Part shown: positions 23,991-25,659 of the stretch, piece by piece
Layout of the letters: each line of letters starts with the position of its first letter
How positions within the stretch are numbered: position 1 is the first letter of the stretch
Assembly: GCA_900319835.1 (NCBI GenBank)
Contig: ONPY01000028.1
Span: forward strand, 1-25,659
Direction of reading: 5' to 3'
DNA: 25,659 nucleotides
DNA from: an uncultured Eubacteriales bacterium
GTDB taxonomy: Bacteria > Bacillota_A > Clostridia > Oscillospirales > Oscillospiraceae
Made by a program: the position numbers and the translations under genes
The notes under the pieces: model-generated
Databases searched by the model: none
Told to the model about the DNA's origin: nothing
The model's input: only the letters and a program-made list of their open reading frames with translations

Positions 23991-25319
23991 TCAGGCCTCG
24001 TCCACCACTTTTTTGTAGGGGGCCAGCATCCCTTCGTTCATGCGGTCGCCGATGAGCCGCCGCAGACGGCGGTTTCGCAGTATGGCGCCGACAAGACCGA
24101 TGCCCAGCATCCTGGGCCAGCGCTTCTGGGGAAAATCGTAGAGCCCGTGCTCGCGGTAGAATCTGTGGTCGGCCCGCATCATGCCACGCATGAGCCAGAC
24201 CAGATCCCGGAAGATCTTCATGCCGCCCACGCCGTAGAAGGTCCTGGGCGGGGCGTAGCCGTGCTCCAGCGCCCAGGCGGTGCGGGCCGAGAGGGCGCGG
24301 ATGCCGTCGGGATCCGTTCCCACGCCCGCAAAGAAGCAGTGCTCCACCGAGGCGCGGGCCTCCAACACGGTGAGCAGGTTGTGCTCGTTTTTCACATCGC
24401 CCAGACACAGGTAGCCGAAGGGCTTGCCCTCGGCCAGAGTGCGGTGGCCGTTGCAGAACTGCCTGTCGTCGTACATTTTGAAGCGGGAGCCCATGCTGTG
24501 ATCGCGCAGACGGAAAGCGTAGATCACCGCGTCGGCCTTCTGGACGGTGTCCTGCAGGAGCTTTTCAAAGCCGTCCTTGTAGACGCACTGGCCGCTGACG
24601 GCGCAGTTGAGACAGCCCAGGCACCCGCCCTTGAAGGGAAAGTCCGCCAGATTGACAAAACGGGTGCGGTAGGGATAGACCGCGTCAAAGTCCTTGATCA
24701 TGGCCCGGAGACTCTCATCCCCCTCCCGCAGATCGCCGATGATGACGGTGTCAAAGCCCTCCTGCTTTTTCACCGGCTCCAGCGCGCACTCGTAGACCGG
24801 TTCGCATCGCTCCTCCGCGGGCGCGCCGTTCTCTTCCCAGATCCCGTTTTCCGCGCAGAAGACGGCATATTGCAAAAACTGCTCGGCCTCCTTTTGCCCT
24901 TTTTCGGTGAGCAGATCGTCCATGTCCGCCGAGAGCCCGCGGATGACGCGCATGCCCATATCGCGGCAGTTTTCCTCCACAAAGCGGTGGGCGGTCACGT
25001 CAAAGAAGTGCTTGGAGGTGGTCAGCTGCGTGACGTACTGCCCGCGCACAGACACGTTCTGCTCCTTCATCAGCTCCAGAAAGCGGTGGAGCTGGGAGGG
25101 GACCAGAAAGGTGTAGACCGGGTAGGCAAAAATCACCAGCTCCGCGCGGCGGAAGGCCGCAGCCGCCGGGGCCATGTCCCGCTCAAAGCCCTGGATCCCG
25201 GCGCCGGCGTTGAGGTATTCAAAGCTGTGGCCGGCAAAGCGCTTTTCGAGATACAGACAGGTCTGCAGCGTGACGCTGAAGCGCCCCCTGGGAGACCCGT
25301 TGACAATCAGAATTTTCAT
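23991..25319 (-). CDS. Flavoprotein with two flavodoxin-like/NAD(P)H-FMN-reductase domains (442 aa)
   Basis: Two fused flavodoxin-fold halves. The first begins MKILIVNGSPRGRFSVTLQT (FMN phosphate loop) with FAYPVYTFLVPSQLHRFLEL (64-83). The second, from about residue 188 (FDTVIIGDLREGDES), has the iron-sulfur-flavoprotein-type cysteine block Cys233, Cys236, Cys239 and Cys245 (GGCLGCLNCAVSGQC), then KADAVIYAFRLRDHSMGSRF. Single-domain relatives are about 180-250 residues, so this is a tandem fusion. The last ~120 residues are basic. I set the start at ATG 25319 because AAAGGTG lies about 8 nt upstream; an ATG at 25325 is too close to that site. It likely transfers electrons or reduces quinone-like or xenobiotic substrates in the cytoplasm. 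Confidence 0.85.
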   Translation of the reverse strand: MKILIVNGSPRGRFSVTLQTCLYLEKRFAGHSFEYLNAGAGIQGFERDMAPAAAAFRRAELVIFAYPVYTFLVPSQLHRFLELMKEQNVSVRGQYVTQLTTSKHFFDVTAHRFVEENCRDMGMRVIRGLSADMDDLLTEKGQKEAEQFLQYAVFCAENGIWEENGAPAEERCEPVYECALEPVKKQEGFDTVIIGDLREGDESLRAMIKDFDAVYPYRTRFVNLADFPFKGGCLGCLNCAVSGQCVYKDGFEKLLQDTVQKADAVIYAFRLRDHSMGSRFKMYDDRQFCNGHRTLAEGKPFGYLCLGDVKNEHNLLTVLEARASVEHCFFAGVGTDPDGIRALSARTAWALEHGYAPPRTFYGVGGMKIFRDLVWLMRGMMRADHRFYREHGLYDFPQKRWPRMLGIGLVGAILRNRRLRRLIGDRMNEGMLAPYKKVVDEA

Positions 25320-25335
25320 TGGCATTCACCTTTAC

Positions 25336-25360
25336 ATAATACTGTTGACAACGGTATTAT
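25336..25360. promoter_or_regulatory. 25-bp palindromic operator
   Basis: Arms ATAATAC (25336-25342) and GTATTAT (25354-25360) flank GTTG-A-CAAC (25344-25352), giving a dyad with a single mismatched pair (25343/25353) centred on 25348. It covers the -10 box and predicted start site of the flavoprotein gene, the position expected for a repressor site of TetR or MarR type. The repressor gene is not in the window. Confidence 0.75.
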
Positions 25361-25384
25361 CTCACAGGAAGCGGGAACTGACAA
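25356..25384 (-). promoter_or_regulatory. Promoter of the flavoprotein-TraX unit
   Basis: On the minus strand TTGTCA (25379-25384), an exact 17-bp spacer and GATAAT (25356-25361), with transcription predicted to start near 25349, inside the palindrome. Both boxes match 5 of 6 consensus bases. Confidence 0.75.
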
Positions 25385-25420
25385 GCCCTTTTTGAAAACT
25401 GCCCCGCCGGGGCGAATCAT

Positions 25421-25451
25421 AAAAAAGGGGCGGGCCGGAGACCGGCCCGCC
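25421..25451 (-). terminator. Intrinsic terminator for a transcript entering from the right
   Basis: A 10-bp stem GGCGGGCCGG/CCGGCCCGCC (25429-25438 and 25442-25451), loop AGA, followed on the minus strand by CC and six Ts (25421-25426). Its polarity shows that a minus-strand transcript comes in from beyond or just inside the right edge. Confidence 0.85.
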
Positions 25452-25659
25452 AAACAGGGTTGTGGGATAAAGATATGAGCCAATTGGATAAGCTGTGCTC
25501 ATAGAGTAGCACCAAAAGCGGAACTTGTAAAGAGCGAAAAAAGGCGAAAAACGGGAAGTTTTGTAGGGTTTACAATGATGTGTGACAGAAGGTAAAAAAG
25601 AATAGCGAATAGAGAGTACCTGTGTTAGGGTTGAGTTGCTCAGACAAAACCGAAAGGCA
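25452..25659. other. Gene-free AT-rich segment at the right edge
   Basis: I see no convincing gene here. The stretch is AT-rich, contains a 7-bp inverted repeat TATGAGC/GCTCATA (25474-25480 and 25497-25503), and feeds into the terminator at 25421-25451. It may be the 3' untranslated tail of a gene outside the window or a small RNA. No tRNA, tmRNA, SRP or 6S features were recognised. Confidence 0.4.

Noticed and set aside
23154..25478. Plus-strand open frame of 774 codons opposite the flavoprotein and TraX genes
   Set aside because: It spans two real genes, their junction and the operator, and its composition is that of an antisense shadow.
25362..25658. Minus-strand frame open for 98 codons from the right edge
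   Set aside because: It reads straight through a clear intrinsic terminator and into the -10 region of the next promoter, so it is open by chance.

Overview
All recognisable genes in this 25.7 kb window lie on the minus strand, so transcription runs from right to left. Gene density is high, spacing is tight with many 1 to 60 nt overlaps, and the DNA is visibly GC-rich. AAGGAGG-type ribosome binding sites, occasional GTG/TTG starts, a 2-hydroxyacyl-CoA dehydratase-type system and TupA-like and EpsF-like capsule genes fit a strictly anaerobic, GC-rich Firmicute. The gut Oscillospiraceae (Flavonifractor, Lawsonibacter or Dysosmobacter type) are my best guess, but that is inference from style, not from a marker gene.

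Right edge (25659 to 23106): a gene-free segment ends in an intrinsic terminator. A promoter overlapped by a 25-bp near-perfect palindrome then drives a two-gene unit: a flavoprotein with two flavodoxin-like halves and a TraX-family membrane protein. The unit is closed by a strong terminator.

Middle (23042 to 5001): one promoter appears to serve an 18-gene surface polysaccharide operon. In order of transcription it encodes a PglE-like sugar aminotransferase, a PglC-like phosphoglycosyl transferase that starts the glycan on undecaprenyl phosphate, a GNAT acetyltransferase, a PLP enzyme of the ACC deaminase/D-cysteine desulfhydrase family, a degenerate asparagine-synthetase-like protein, an ATP-grasp ligase, a GT4, a hexapeptide acyltransferase, two more GT4s, a TupA-like ATP-grasp, a GT2, a Wzx-type flippase, two tandem paralogous hexapeptide acyltransferases, a second GT2, an SGNH protein and an MBOAT O-acyltransferase. 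Together these could build, acylate and flip a lipid-linked oligosaccharide. The PLP enzyme, AsnB-like protein and two ATP-grasps suggest an amino-acid or amide decoration. No Wzy polymerase, chain-length regulator or sugar 4,6-dehydratase is present.

A single tspO gene with its own terminator (4953 to 4428) follows.

Left end (4334 to 1): a clear promoter drives a CooC-type ATPase that keeps the CXC metal-binding motif, two 2-hydroxyacyl-CoA dehydratase/benzoyl-CoA reductase-type subunits that each keep three candidate cluster cysteines, and, after a 217-nt spacer made almost entirely of four hairpins, the start of a BadF/HgdC-type activator ATPase cut by the window edge. A CooC metallochaperone with this radical/double-cubane enzyme family is the most unusual association here. 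The variant AsnB/ATP-grasp/PLP module is the second candidate for an undescribed system.
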